Shown here: positions 1 to 7,457 of the stretch, piece after piece
Layout of the letters: the number at the start of each line of letters is the position of its first letter
How positions within the stretch are numbered: the stretch's first letter is position 1
Source of the DNA: Aurantibacillus circumpalustris
GTDB lineage: Bacteria; Bacteroidota; Bacteroidia; B-17B0; Aurantibacillaceae
Reading direction: 5' to 3'
DNA: 64,000 nucleotides
Assembly (NCBI RefSeq): GCF_029625215.1
Contig: NZ_CP121197.1
Coordinates: 3,472,001 to 3,536,000 of the forward strand
Notes under the pieces: model-generated
Told to the model about the DNA's origin: nothing
Seen by the model: only the letters and a program-made list of their open reading frames with translations
Databases searched by the model: none
Made by a program: the position numbers and the translations under genes

Positions 1-169
1 CAAACTAATATTATCAACAATAGTAAATATACTAATACGTCAGGAGCGGAGAAAATTATTTTTTTGTCGTCTGCTTGGTTGTCACGACGAGGCGTCGGGG
101 CAAAATTTTAAAGATCGAAAAGTTTTTTGTCCGAAGAGTTTTATTTGCGAGGTCTGTCCACGCTTATAA

Positions 170-267
170 CCGCTAACGGATTGCGAATTTGCGCCGTTTT
201 TTGCTTGTCCAAATTTAGCATTTGAGCGCTAACCCGCAAAAAATGGAGCGAATTTGCTGTTAGCGGC
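170..267. repeat. attC-like palindrome 1
   Basis: The left arm runs from CCGCTAAC into an AT/GC-mixed stem, and the right arm ends in GTTAGCGG at 259-266. The stem sequence GATTGCGAATTTGCG pairs imperfectly with CGAATTTGCTGTTA, leaving unpaired bases as in attC sites. The loop contains TTGTCCAAATTTA and CATTTGAGC, which recur in palindromes 2 and 3. It separates a module that lies off the window from the module at 259-709. Confidence 0.7.
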
Positions 268-709
268 AGATTTTTAATTGTCCGTGTTGTCTTGTCGTGG
301 TTTATTAATTCTGGTCGTCCAAATTTTTGTCGTGGAGCAATTTACTTAGCGTGTAGTTTCTATAAGTATAAACAGTGCCAAAAACGAATGTCAGGAGTGT
401 AAAAATAAAGCCTAATACAATAAAAAGTCCCGAACCAGTTACGCAAAGTTGTTTGTCTATTGGTAGATTTCTTGTCAGGCCGTAGATTGAGATGTCCATG
501 GCAATTAGGGATGATATAATGTTGAGTCCTGTCAACCCAATTACAACTAATGCTGTCCTTTGTGCAGAATACTTAATTGTCCGCCAATTAACTAATAGAA
601 ATAATGCTAGAAATGGAAGAGCGTCTAGGAGTAAGGGAATAATTAAAGTTAGAAGAATGTCCGCCATTATTTATGTCCGTTTTTATGTCCTTGTAAATTT
701 GCCGCTAAC
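259..709. repeat. Terminal inverted repeats of cassette 1
   Basis: GTTAGCGGCAGATTT at 259-273 is the inverse of AAATTTGCCGCTAAC at 695-709 with a single mismatch. The gene at 305-667 lies between the two copies. In an integron these two halves would come together when the module circularises and would pair with each other in the folded site. Confidence 0.75.
305..667 (-). CDS. Small hypothetical inner-membrane protein (cassette 1)
   Basis: I do not recognise the family. The 120-residue product has three hydrophobic stretches of membrane-spanning length at about residues 3-26, 37-57 and 77-101, and a short polar C-terminus rich in Lys and Asp. The ATG is preceded on the minus strand by two GGACA words 5-25 nt upstream, which could act as a weak ribosome binding site. 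The gene is alone in its module, bounded by the inverted repeat at 259/709. Location in the inner membrane is inferred from hydrophobicity only. A plus-strand frame covering part of the same bases has no protein-like composition and was dismissed. Confidence 0.65.
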   Translation of the reverse strand: MADILLTLIIPLLLDALPFLALFLLVNWRTIKYSAQRTALVVIGLTGLNIISSLIAMDISIYGLTRNLPIDKQLCVTGSGLFIVLGFIFTLLTFVFGTVYTYRNYTLSKLLHDKNLDDQN

Positions 710-800
710 GTATTGCGAATTTGCGTGCGTTTTTTGCTTGTCCAAGTTATACATTTGAGCGCTAACCCGCAAAAAATGACGCGAATTTGCTGTTACCACC
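701..800. repeat. attC-like palindrome 2
   Basis: It begins GCCGCTAAC (701-709), the right repeat of cassette 1, and ends GTTACCACC (792-800), the left repeat of cassette 2. In between, GCGAATTTGCGTGCG pairs with CGCGAATTTGC with bulged bases, followed by a TTTTTTGC/GCAAAAAA stem. The loop (TTGTCCAAGTTATACATTTG) is almost the loop of palindrome 1. Body length is about 82 nt, within the usual attC range. Confidence 0.72.
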
Positions 801-973
801 AGTAGGGGCGCACACAGATTAGGTCGCTGGTTGCGTGTCCGCTGATAAATTGTTAGTCCGTGTTGTCGGGAAGGAAAGCAGCTTTACGAATGTTTTTTTG
901 AACCCTGAATTTTTAAAATTTTTTTAGCGTCGACTTTTTGACACACAGTTCTATACACACAGGCGGGGAGGAA

Positions 974-1046
974 ATTTTGCAAACTTATTTAGCGCCAACA
1001 TAAAATCTTAGCCTTAATTTAAAAGCGCTAAATGTGTTTGCAAAAT
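974..1046. repeat. Covarying hairpin B1
   Basis: The left arm ATTTTGCAAACTTATTTAGC (974-993, then GC) pairs with the right arm GCGCTAAATGTGTTTGCAAA (1025-1044, then AT). The only mismatched positions are TT against TG in the middle of the stem. The tail GTGCG follows directly. The same design with different stem bases recurs at 5212, 9081, 9179 and 3163. Confidence 0.75.
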
Positions 1047-1137
1047 GTGCGGTTGGTAAACATTGGTGAACGGGTTTAGGTCGACGGGTAACGCTGATAG
1101 AACAAAGGTCGATGGTTACGGCTGCTTAGTATATGTA

Positions 1138-1377
1138 CTAATGAGATTCTTTACTAATACTGTCAACGAATTTTTTTAGCAAAGGCACAACTGTAAATCC
1201 TGTGGGAATTGAAAGCCATAAATCAACTAAAAAATAATCGAAGAACCAAGTTTTTAAAAATCCCTCATGCCATCCTACCCTTACTAATAGTAGGCCAAAA
1301 CTCATTATTGCAGACATCGCGATGGAAACCAAAAAGGTAAACACGATTATTGATTGTACTTTATTTAATTTTTTCAT
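1138..1377 (-). CDS. DUF2798 family membrane protein
   Basis: The 79-residue protein has two membrane segments at about 11-31 and 46-68, with the polar pattern and length of DUF2798 proteins, small bacterial membrane proteins of unknown function. The N-terminus is a Lys-rich cytoplasmic leader. It starts 10 nt after the stop of the outer-membrane-like gene at 1388-2080, so the two are probably cotranscribed, with the AraC gene upstream. No function beyond membrane location can be inferred. Family assignment is from overall resemblance, without a profile search. Confidence 0.75.
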   Translation of the reverse strand: MKKLNKVQSIIVFTFLVSIAMSAIMSFGLLLVRVGWHEGFLKTWFFDYFLVDLWLSIPTGFTVVPLLKKFVDSISKESH

Positions 1378-1387
1378 GCTAGTTGTT

Positions 1388-2080
1388 TTAGAATAAATTT
1401 GTTTTTATGAATAGTCCGAAGTTGTTTACGTTGTAATTGTCCGCCCCATAAAAGTCATGGTTAGAACCTAATCCAAATTGAAAGTTTTTATAAGATACTC
1501 CGAGCCTTACATAAATACTGCTTACTTCATGGAAATCTAATTTAGTATTGTAATTATAAAGCGCTTGAATTCTACTATAGATGCCCCAGTTTTTTGATAA
1601 CATAGGAGTGTATTCAAAAACTGCAAAGGTTTCGAAATTGTATGTTTGAGTTAAATCGAATCGTGGTAATATTACAACTACAAAATCGCGGTTCGCAAAT
1701 AAATATTGTAATCCAGAAGTAGGCCTCACAGTCATTATGCCTGGACTTGAAGAACCAACTGTTGACAAACCACCGATAATTGAAATACCTTTCCATATTT
1801 TAGCGGTTAAAACGGATTGAGAATAAAACACCGACACCTGGCTAACTTCTTCGTAGTCTCCACTAAAAGTTGTGACGTTAAAAAATCCAAATCTTGATTT
1901 TTGTGAAAATTGTTTACTTACAATTAATTGAAAAGTAACTCCTTTGTCGCCTGCAAATACTTCTATTGGAATTGGTGGCGATCCATCAATAGGAATTATA
2001 TTTAAAGTGTCTTGGGTTTGTCCAACAGAAATTTTCACTAAGAGTAAAAAAATAATTGGCAATAATAATTTGATCTTCAT
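1388..2080 (-). CDS. Secreted, probable outer-membrane beta-barrel protein
   Basis: A 230-residue protein with a signal peptide (about residues 1-20, hydrophobic core LLLPIIFLLLV, then SVGQ at the cleavage site). The mature part alternates polar and aromatic residues in short segments separated by turns and ends in GLFIKTNLF, a terminal-strand-like pattern with a final aromatic residue. This suggests an 8-10-strand outer-membrane barrel. I do not recognise a named family. The gene lies 65 nt downstream of an AraC-type regulator and just upstream of the DUF2798 gene, so regulated co-expression of an envelope pair is plausible. The barrel assignment is inference from sequence texture. Confidence 0.65.
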   Translation of the reverse strand: MKIKLLLPIIFLLLVKISVGQTQDTLNIIPIDGSPPIPIEVFAGDKGVTFQLIVSKQFSQKSRFGFFNVTTFSGDYEEVSQVSVFYSQSVLTAKIWKGISIIGGLSTVGSSSPGIMTVRPTSGLQYLFANRDFVVVILPRFDLTQTYNFETFAVFEYTPMLSKNWGIYSRIQALYNYNTKLDFHEVSSIYVRLGVSYKNFQFGLGSNHDFYGADNYNVNNFGLFIKTNLF

Positions 2081-2145
2081 CTTTCTTTTAAATCTTCAGC
2101 AAATTTATTTACTTCAGATCTCAACAGAAAGGACTAATGAAGCCA

Positions 2146-3033
2146 CTACTCGGACAATTCAATCATCTTTCGATATTCTTTTGGCGTATGACCAGTGTGT
2201 TTTTTGAAGAACCGACCGAAATAAGAAACATCTTCAAACCCAGTTTCAGAAGCGACTTCACCAATTGCCATATCACTTTTTTGCATTAAAATTTTAGCTT
2301 CTAAAATTAACATCTCATTTATTAATGATGAAGCTGACTTACCTATTGTCGCTTTCACGGATTTATTTAAATGGTTGGGCGTTACATTTAATTCCTCGGC
2401 ATAAAAGGTAATTGCACTATGCTTAGTGATATTATAATTCAGTAATTTTTTAAATTCCAAAGTGATTCTTTCATGTGCCGGAAAATTAACTCGCATTCTG
2501 AAATCATTTGACTGTTTCATCTCTGCAAGCAACGTGGTCAAATACAATTTAATAATGGACTTGTTTGTTTCATCTTCATTAAGTTTTTGCATTCTATTCA
2601 GCAAACTTACAAGCTGCTTTGTTTCTGTTTTGTCAAATTTTATAACAGGCTGTGTTAACCAGTCTGAGAAGTCTATGTCTGTATGCGATAGGTAATCGGT
2701 TTTAAAATGAAGATAGAAACCTTCAATATCATCTGACATAAATGAGAGACTTGTTATTTGTCCAGCCGGCACAACAATCATTGCATTCTGTTCAATTGTA
2801 TAATCGTCAAATCCTGAACTTGCAATAATAGAGCCTTTCGTCACTAAAATGAGGGAGTGATTAAATTGACGGTGAGGCGGTAAAGGCATTTTTAATTCAT
2901 ACGTATCATCTGAGAGCCCATGAATATAAAAATCATTAATATTCTTCTTACTATATTCTTCATCGTCATAGTAAGACATAATAATTTTAAAACCATCATT
3001 CTGTAAGGTCGGTATGTTTTTTATTTTTTTCAA
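2146..3033 (-). CDS. AraC/XylS-family transcriptional regulator
   Basis: A 295-residue protein with an N-terminal cupin-like sensing region (about 30-150, including PAGQITSLSFMSDDIEGFYL) and a C-terminal double helix-turn-helix of about 100 residues. The AraC signature is clear: GEVASETGFEDVSYFGRFFK followed by HTGHTPKEYRK. It resembles regulators that control a single downstream efflux or envelope gene. It is first in a minus-strand set with the outer-membrane-like and DUF2798 genes inside cassette 2, so those are its likely targets. The effector is unknown. The ATG chosen is the first in frame and gives the usual family length. Confidence 0.88.
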   Translation of the reverse strand: MKKIKNIPTLQNDGFKIIMSYYDDEEYSKKNINDFYIHGLSDDTYELKMPLPPHRQFNHSLILVTKGSIIASSGFDDYTIEQNAMIVVPAGQITSLSFMSDDIEGFYLHFKTDYLSHTDIDFSDWLTQPVIKFDKTETKQLVSLLNRMQKLNEDETNKSIIKLYLTTLLAEMKQSNDFRMRVNFPAHERITLEFKKLLNYNITKHSAITFYAEELNVTPNHLNKSVKATIGKSASSLINEMLILEAKILMQKSDMAIGEVASETGFEDVSYFGRFFKKHTGHTPKEYRKMIELSE

Positions 3034-3162
3034 TTATATAAGTTGCAGATAAAGATAACCATAATCTTCTTCAATTGCCATACGCCTGTGGCTTGCGCTT
3101 CTGACTGAACGGAGTGAGATGCGCAAAAACGCCAAAGGCACCGCTTCTGAAAGTGCGTTGGG

Positions 3163-3255
3163 GCTGCAAGTGTTTTGCAACCCACCTTCTTCTACAATTA
3201 AAGGGCTTGGTTGGCGCGGTTCAGTTAAAGCGCCAACTTGCAAATGACTTGCAGC
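3163..3255. repeat. Covarying hairpin B5 (variant)
   Basis: GCTGCAAGTGTTTTGCAA (3163-3180) pairs with TTGCAAATGACTTGCAGC (3238-3255), mismatching only at the central GT/TG pair, the same position as in hairpins B1-B4. A second stem, TTGGCGC with GCGCCAA, lies inside the loop. Confidence 0.65.
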
Positions 3256-3426
3256 GAAGAATAGCTGTTCTATTGGCTTCAGCCAAAACTTGCGTCGGCA
3301 AAAAATTTTAAAGTTCTTTGTCGGGATGTTAGTCGGAGCGGAAAGAGCTGCTGCGTGGTCGCCTGTCGAAGCGAAATGTTTTTTGTCTGCCGATGAACTG
3401 TCTTACGAGAATTGTCCGCCCCTATT

Positions 3427-3520
3427 GGTGGTAACGTAATGCGACTAAAAGTAGTTTGCTAATCCAAGTTTACACATTTATGCGTGTCCGCGCAAATTAC
3501 TTTTAGTTGCGGTTATAGGT
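3427..3520. repeat. attC-like palindrome 3
   Basis: The left end GGTGGTAAC closes cassette 2 and the right end GTTATAGGT opens cassette 3. The stem pairs GCGACTAAAAGTAGTTTGC with GCAAATTACTTTTAGTTGC at 17 of 19 positions. The loop shares TCCAAGTTTACACATTT with the loops of palindromes 1 and 2. Confidence 0.72.
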
Positions 3521-4208
3521 AGCCAGCCGCACACAGTTTACTTATAGCTGTCGTCAATTTGTTTCTTTTCAAATTCGTACATGAAAGTAGCTCTTTCACT
3601 CTCAAGTCCAAATTTGTCGTGAGGGAATGTCAAAATAAGTTTATTTCTATATGTCATTTTACAGCTTGAATCGAATTTATTTTTGCGTCTATTGCAATCA
3701 ATGCAAATTTCTTTTGTCTCTTTGTCGTAAATGACTTTGTATTTAATTATTGAACTGTCTGCGTTATAATAAGTAGTTGACTCGAACCAACCACCGCCCC
3801 AATACCCAGATTTTATAAGAATAGTGTCCTTGCCATAGTAGTAATTGTCAACCCTAAGGTCGTAGATTTGATGAACATTCATTACGGTTGTCCAGTCGCC
3901 AATTTTAATATTATTTTTGAATTGGCCATAATTATATGAACTAACATATTCTCCTGAATCGCCTTCATTAGGAATGTATTTTGTCCTATAAGATTTCTCA
4001 TAATAAATCCACCATCCCTGTTTGTTTCCCTTGTCGTCTTTGCAGTTTATTTTGTCTGGAAAATTTTTAGGAAGGCTGTAAAATAATTTTCTGTTATAGT
4101 CTTGACAGGTCTGCGAAAATGTCTGTCGACCGATTGTCAGTAGTAAAATGATTGTTATTGTCTGGATGTTTTTTGTCATGGTGGATTGTCCGGCTGGTTA
4201 CCTATAAC
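3512..4208. repeat. Terminal inverted repeats of cassette 3
   Basis: GTTATAGGTAGCCAGCCG (3512-3529) is the inverse of CGGCTGGTTACCTATAAC (4191-4208) with one mismatch in 18. One gene (3538-4179) fills almost the whole module. Confidence 0.78.
3538..4179 (-). CDS. Exported hypothetical protein (cassette 3)
   Basis: A 213-residue product starting with a signal peptide (about 1-22, core TITIILLLTIG, cleavage near TFSQ). The mature protein is rich in Tyr, Trp and Asp, has cysteines at about 25, 46 and several in a CIDCNRRKNKFDSSC cluster near 158-172, and fragments such as KQGWWIYYEKS that resemble MORN/YwqK-like repeats. I cannot name the family. The ATG lies 10 nt after a GGACA word on the coding strand and about 30 nt inside the cassette end. 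It is the only gene of its module. Export is well supported by the leader; the rest is descriptive. Confidence 0.68.
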   Translation of the reverse strand: MTKNIQTITIILLLTIGRQTFSQTCQDYNRKLFYSLPKNFPDKINCKDDKGNKQGWWIYYEKSYRTKYIPNEGDSGEYVSSYNYGQFKNNIKIGDWTTVMNVHQIYDLRVDNYYYGKDTILIKSGYWGGGWFESTTYYNADSSIIKYKVIYDKETKEICIDCNRRKNKFDSSCKMTYRNKLILTFPHDKFGLESERATFMYEFEKKQIDDSYK

Positions 4209-4333
4209 GTTTTCGGGCTAAAGAAAGTGCGGTTAACGGAGAATCCACTGTCTACAAGCACGAATGTTTATATAAAGGTACAAAAGTTTTTACATGTACG
4301 TCCGCCGCATTTTTTTTAGCCCGTGTTAGCGGG
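4200..4333. repeat. attC-like palindrome 4
   Basis: It runs from ACCTATAAC (end of cassette 3) to GTTAGCGGG (start of cassette 4). CGGGCTAAAGAAAGTGCGG pairs with CCGCATTTTTTTTAGCCCG with mismatches. The flanks TAACGTTTTCGGGCT and AGCCCGTGTTAGC nearly match those of the palindrome at 9676-9867, so two attC-like subtypes coexist in the array. Confidence 0.7.
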
Positions 4334-4949
4334 TCGTTTTGGTGTCCAATACACTAGCGTCTGCATGTCGATTTAAAGCTTTATAAATAAGAGCAACTCT
4401 CAATGTCCAGCAAACCATGGTGAAATATCCAGGGAAAAATAGGTCAAGCGAACCATCAAAGTAAAGCGTCTTAAAGGTCCATAAAATAAACTCAATAATT
4501 AGAAGTGATGTCCCAATTTTTTTGTACGAAAAATAATAGCCACTTGAAAGTAACAGTAATGAGCTGATGCTAAAAATAAATTTTGTCGGTGAAAACATAA
4601 GTTCGTATTCAATGAAACAGCCAGATTGTCTTTGGTAGTCGGAGTTCAAAGCAAAACCAATGACAATCGAAATTATTATTGACCAAAACAAAGTCCTTTG
4701 TCCAAAGAGTTGTTGGTTCCAACTTTTGTCCGAGTGTTTTGTTGCGATAAAAATTGTCCCTGCTATAACTGCCCAAAGTGGGAAGTATAATGCGTAATAC
4801 ATGAGAACTTGTCCGACTGTCGCCGTATAACCAGACTGAGGTTGTGTCAAGAGAATAAATGTCAAAGCAAACAGATAAACTCCTGAAACGATGATGAATA
4901 TTTTTGAGGATTTATTCATGTCCGATGTCTGTCCAAAATGCCCGCTAAC
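4325..4949. repeat. Terminal inverted repeats of cassette 4
   Basis: GTTAGCGGGTCGTTTTGG (4325-4342) and CCAAAATGCCCGCTAAC (4933-4949) are inverse copies with a 2-3 nt difference in the middle. The gene's stop codon falls inside the left copy. Confidence 0.74.
4326..4919 (-). CDS. Multispanning hypothetical membrane protein (cassette 4)
   Basis: A 197-residue protein with about six hydrophobic segments (roughly 6-24, 36-60, 76-91, 112-130, 136-150 and 160-180). The frame stays open upstream, but I place the start at the ATG of MNKSSKIF because the upstream part is low-complexity translation of palindrome 5. A GGACATG overlap places GGACA directly at the start codon. The TAA stop is made from the GTTA core of the cassette boundary itself, so the recombination site terminates the reading frame. 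I do not recognise the family. Confidence 0.68.
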   Translation of the reverse strand: MNKSSKIFIIVSGVYLFALTFILLTQPQSGYTATVGQVLMYYALYFPLWAVIAGTIFIATKHSDKSWNQQLFGQRTLFWSIIISIVIGFALNSDYQRQSGCFIEYELMFSPTKFIFSISSLLLLSSGYYFSYKKIGTSLLIIEFILWTFKTLYFDGSLDLFFPGYFTMVCWTLRVALIYKALNRHADASVLDTKTTR

Positions 4950-5062
4950 GGACCGCAAGCTGGCGTTCGTGCCGGTTGTCCGTATGCTAAATATACGAAC
5001 GTCCAACGAGATTTTATAATATGAAGAACACCGGCATGACGCCATTGCTTGCTGTTATAAGC
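4941..5062. repeat. attC-like palindrome 5
   Basis: It starts CCCGCTAAC (end of cassette 4) and ends GTTATAAGC (start of cassette 5). GCAAGCTGGCGTTCGTGCCG pairs with CGGCATGACGCCATTGCTTG with small bulges. The outer part of the stem is GC-rich while the loop is AT-rich. Confidence 0.68.
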
Positions 5063-5211
5063 TGTGCGCCATTCCCGATGTCCTTGGAGATGTCTTTACG
5101 AAATACCCCCGGTTGGTTTGCAGTGAATTTAAAAAAGGATTGGCCTAGACGGAATAAGGGCTTTAGTTTTTTTGCGCGGGGCGGTTCTATTAGGCGGTTG
5201 GGCTGTTGGAG

Positions 5212-5283
5212 ATTTTGCAAGCTTATTTGGCGCCACTAAAAATTATATGCCTTAAAAGGAAGCGCCAAATGTGCTTGCAAAAT
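5212..5283. repeat. Covarying hairpin B2
   Basis: ATTTTGCAAGCTTATTTGGC (5212-5231, then GC) pairs with GCGCCAAATGTGCTTGCAAA (5262-5281, then AT). Compared with B1, paired positions have changed together (A to G opposite T to C) while the central TT/TG mismatch is retained. The tail GTGCG follows. Confidence 0.75.
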
Positions 5284-5547
5284 GTGCGTAGGCATACATA
5301 CAGGTTGACAAACTTTTAAGTATGCGGTGAATATATAGATGTCTTAGTAAAATAAAATAAGTTGCCGAGATCTTATATACGCGAACTTGAATGGCGCCAA
5401 TCTAAATTAATTGGCGCCGTTGAAAGAAGATTTGCCGAAGACGTCCTTTTCTTGTCCCTCGTTAGCGGCAAGAACGTCCCTGCGTTATAATGCGCCCCAA
5501 AATTGTCGCGAGACTGCCTAGACGCCGTCACAACAGGTAAGGGTACT

Positions 5548-5982
5548 TTATTCCTCTAAACGCTCAAAATTTATCTCCTTTAAAAAAGTCTCCCACCATT
5601 TATTTGCTTCACTGCTCCCTGTTTTTGAGGCATTATTAGTTGCGTTTTTCTTTATAATTCTGTATATAATTATTCCAACAACTAAAGCACCTGCAACATA
5701 AGAAACTGTAAGCATGCTATCAAACGTGTACCACATACTATAAACTGCAGCAATTATAGGAAAAATCAAAAACAACCATATCGCTATTTTTTTGGTTTTA
5801 ACTACAGGTTTAAAATATTCAGAAATACTACCAAAGAAACGTTCCTCTCTATTAGAATAGTTGAGAAGTGCCAAAACTTTTCTATCCTTTTTATTCTCAT
5901 TCTCTCCCGACAAACAAGAAACAAAAATCACCTTTTGCCCTTCTCTCCATGCCACATCCCCCATCTTAAAAGATTTTTCCAA
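5548..5982 (-). CDS. Membrane protein fragment, probable 3' part of a broken gene
   Basis: The 144-residue open frame has an acidic/basic soluble N-terminal half and two membrane segments (about 65-82 and 91-108). Its first possible start is TTG at 5982, with an ATG at 5964. Protein-like sequence continues in the same frame upstream of either start (IKDDETG, YSDLI, SWSQWHLR) back to a TAG at 6085-6087, and again beyond it. It is therefore likely the C-terminal part of a longer protein interrupted by a stop. No family is recognised. A short product may still be made. Confidence 0.5.
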   Translation of the reverse strand: MEKSFKMGDVAWREGQKVIFVSCLSGENENKKDRKVLALLNYSNREERFFGSISEYFKPVVKTKKIAIWLFLIFPIIAAVYSMWYTFDSMLTVSYVAGALVVGIIIYRIIKKNATNNASKTGSSEANKWWETFLKEINFERLEE

Positions 5983-6211
5983 TCCTGTTTCATCATCTTT
6001 AATTATTAAATCAGAGTAGCGTAAGTGCCATTGGGACCACGAGTATACGTTTATTAAAGGAAACGACCGTTGTTGTCGTCCATTCTACAATGGCTCTCCC
6101 ATCTGAAATTTCTTTTCTGTTTGACATATTATTCTGATTGTTTCTCTAGAGTCTTGAGCTCGTTTTGCAGCGTCTACGGTGTTAAAAAAAACGAACCATT
6201 GCTTTTTATTC
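5983..6211 (-). pseudogene. 5' remnant of the gene at 5548-5982
   Basis: Reading upstream in the frame of the membrane protein gives a soluble-looking sequence on both sides of one in-frame TAG at 6085-6087: FFNTVDAAKRAQDSRETIRI upstream and NGRQQRSFPLINVYSW downstream. There is no ATG or other good start before the frame runs into the 3' end of the T9SS gene at 6206. The gene thus appears both truncated at its 5' end and interrupted once. A short ATG frame in another register (from 6127) is less convincing. Confidence 0.5.
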
Positions 6212-7339
6212 CTTCATAAACTTCATGCTTGCGCCGTTTGAAGCGCGGATAAAATACATGCCACTTGCGAAGTCCGAAACATTAATAATGTGAATTTGTG
6301 CGGCGGGTTGTTTATCCATAATATGCCCCGAATGTGAGTAAATTTCAATGCCTGCAGAATTTTTCAATTGTATATTCAAAATTTGGCTTGTAGGGTTAGG
6401 ATAAAGAGCAAATGCATCTTTTTCGTTTTCGTGAACACCCATTACGTTTGAACAGTCATAAAAATAATTTGCTTTGCTGGAAAAGACCCACGACGAAGTC
6501 GTGCTATTCCACGATTGAGCTAAAACACTCGTTGGATTCCCATTGTTATTATATGTGTAGGTATATTGAGCGGAATTTTCCCACGACGTAGTCGTACTGT
6601 ACCATGTTTGGAGTAATATATTCGTTTGATTGCCATTGGTATCATAGGCGTATGTAAATTTTTGTAAATTTACCCACGACGAAGTCATACTATTCCAAAA
6701 CTGAGATAAACTACTTATTTGATTCCCATTGGCATCGTAGGTGTAAGTAGATTGACCTGAATTTACCCACGCCGAAGTTGTGCTGTTCCATGATTGAGAT
6801 AAACTACTTATTTGATTCCCATTGGCATCGTAGGTGTAAGTAGATTGACCTGAATTTACCCATGCCGAAGTTGTGCTGTTCCATGATTGAGATAAACTAC
6901 TTATTTGATTCCCATTAGCATCGTAGGTGTTTGTCGTTTGACTAGTATTTTCCCACGCCGATGTCGTGCTGTTCCATGATTGATATAAACTACCAGTTTG
7001 ATTCCCATTTGTATTATAGTTAAAAGTCACTAGCAGGGAATTTTGCCATGTTGAACTGCTAATATTCCAGTTCAGAGAAAGATAGGCTGTCAATTTTCCG
7101 TTTGTATTATATGTGTAAGTGATTTGACTCGAATTCACCCACACCGAAGTGGTTCCATTCCAGGCTTGTGATAAAGCCGTTAGTACGTTTCCACTTGCAT
7201 CGGAGGTGTACAGGCTTCTGCCATTAGGAACGTTCGATGTTGTGGTGTAGCTGTAGCTGCTATCTATCCTACATTGAGCATAAACACTGTCGGCATTAAA
7301 TAACAATGCAACAACGTAAAAAAGCAATATTTTTTTCAT
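6206..7339 (-). CDS. Secreted repeat protein with T9SS type A sorting domain
   Basis: A 377-residue protein with a signal peptide (about 1-21), then seven to eight units of about 31 residues of the form SxSWNSTTSAWxNSxQxTYTYDANGNQ, resembling YD/RHS-type repeats. The C-terminal 70 residues carry a T9SS type A signal (ALYPNPTSQILNIQL ... GMYFIRAS ... KFMKE). Such proteins cross the outer membrane through the type IX system and are usually surface-attached or released. Two adjacent units are almost identical at DNA level, indicating recent expansion. The partner is unknown, but adhesion is a reasonable guess. The gene's 3' end overlaps the remnant of another gene. Confidence 0.85.
   Translation of the reverse strand: MKKILLFYVVALLFNADSVYAQCRIDSSYSYTTTSNVPNGRSLYTSDASGNVLTALSQAWNGTTSVWVNSSQITYTYNTNGKLTAYLSLNWNISSSTWQNSLLVTFNYNTNGNQTGSLYQSWNSTTSAWENTSQTTNTYDANGNQISSLSQSWNSTTSAWVNSGQSTYTYDANGNQISSLSQSWNSTTSAWVNSGQSTYTYDANGNQISSLSQFWNSMTSSWVNLQKFTYAYDTNGNQTNILLQTWYSTTTSWENSAQYTYTYNNNGNPTSVLAQSWNSTTSSWVFSSKANYFYDCSNVMGVHENEKDAFALYPNPTSQILNIQLKNSAGIEIYSHSGHIMDKQPAAQIHIINVSDFASGMYFIRASNGASMKFMKE
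6719..6904 (-). repeat. Two near-identical 93-bp tandem units inside the T9SS gene
   Basis: The DNA at 6719-6811 is repeated at 6812-6904 with about one difference (cacgcc/catgcc). Each unit encodes 31 residues. More diverged units flank them on both sides, in phase. Unequal recombination could change the unit number without shifting the frame. Confidence 0.85.
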
Positions 7340-7457
7340 GTCTTTTATTTTTTAGTAAATCAAATCTTGACTATTACACATTAAAAACGCATCCCAGGCA
7401 CCTTCATTATAATAGAGTAGATTAATACATTTGCTGGAAAGCGCTTGGGAAAATCTG

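Larger units (their letters stand above)
668..1137. other. 470-nt gap: palindrome 2, hairpin B1 and unexplained sequence
   Basis: The gap holds the attC-like palindrome at 701-800 and a covarying hairpin at 974-1046. Between and after them the sequence is rich in TGTCC and has the word CACACAG (about 811-816 and 953-958). I see no gene and no clear terminator in it. Confidence 0.6.
792..3435. repeat. Terminal inverted repeats of cassette 2
   Basis: GTTACCACCAGTAGGGGCG (792-810) and CGCCCCTATTGGTGGTAAC (3417-3435) are inverse copies with one mismatch in 19. They enclose the DUF2798, outer-membrane-like and AraC genes plus two hairpins. At 2.6 kb this is much longer than a typical one-gene cassette. 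Confidence 0.75.
3034..3537. other. 504-nt gap: composite hairpin element B5 and palindrome 3
   Basis: About 3060-3302 is a structured, more GC-rich stretch containing hairpin B5 and an inner TTGGCGC/GCGCCAA stem. Its segment AAGTGCGTTGGG and its end TGCGTCGGCAAAAAA match the composite at 9040-9293. The attC-like palindrome 3 follows. Short open frames here on both strands look like read-through of the hairpin arms rather than genes. Confidence 0.6.
4920..5547. other. 628-nt gap: palindrome 5, hairpins, extra core-like sites
   Basis: It contains palindrome 5, hairpin B2, and a perfect 9-bp stem GGCGCCAAT/ATTGGCGCC at 5393-5401/5410-5418. Two further core-like sites, GTTAGCGGCAAG (5461) and GTTATAATGCGCCCC (5484-5498), lie near its end. 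The second resembles the left end of cassette 5. No credible gene is present. Confidence 0.6.

Noticed and set aside
492-758. 88-codon plus-strand open frame
   Set aside because: It is the shadow of the membrane protein gene at 305-667 and runs into palindrome 2.
2146-3033. Transposase or phage regulator linked to the array
   Set aside because: The protein is a normal AraC-family regulator. No transposase, recombinase or phage gene was found anywhere in the window.
3034-3311. Overlapping short open frames on both strands (69 and 65 codons)
   Set aside because: They translate the arms of hairpin B5 and its flanks, have low-complexity composition and no plausible start region.
5014-5239. Open frames of 68 and 72 codons on opposite strands
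   Set aside because: They cover palindrome 5 and hairpin B2. Neither has protein-like composition, and the repeat structure explains the lack of stops.
6719-6904. CRISPR-like regular repeats
   Set aside because: The units are in-frame coding repeats without unique spacers, and no cas gene is present.
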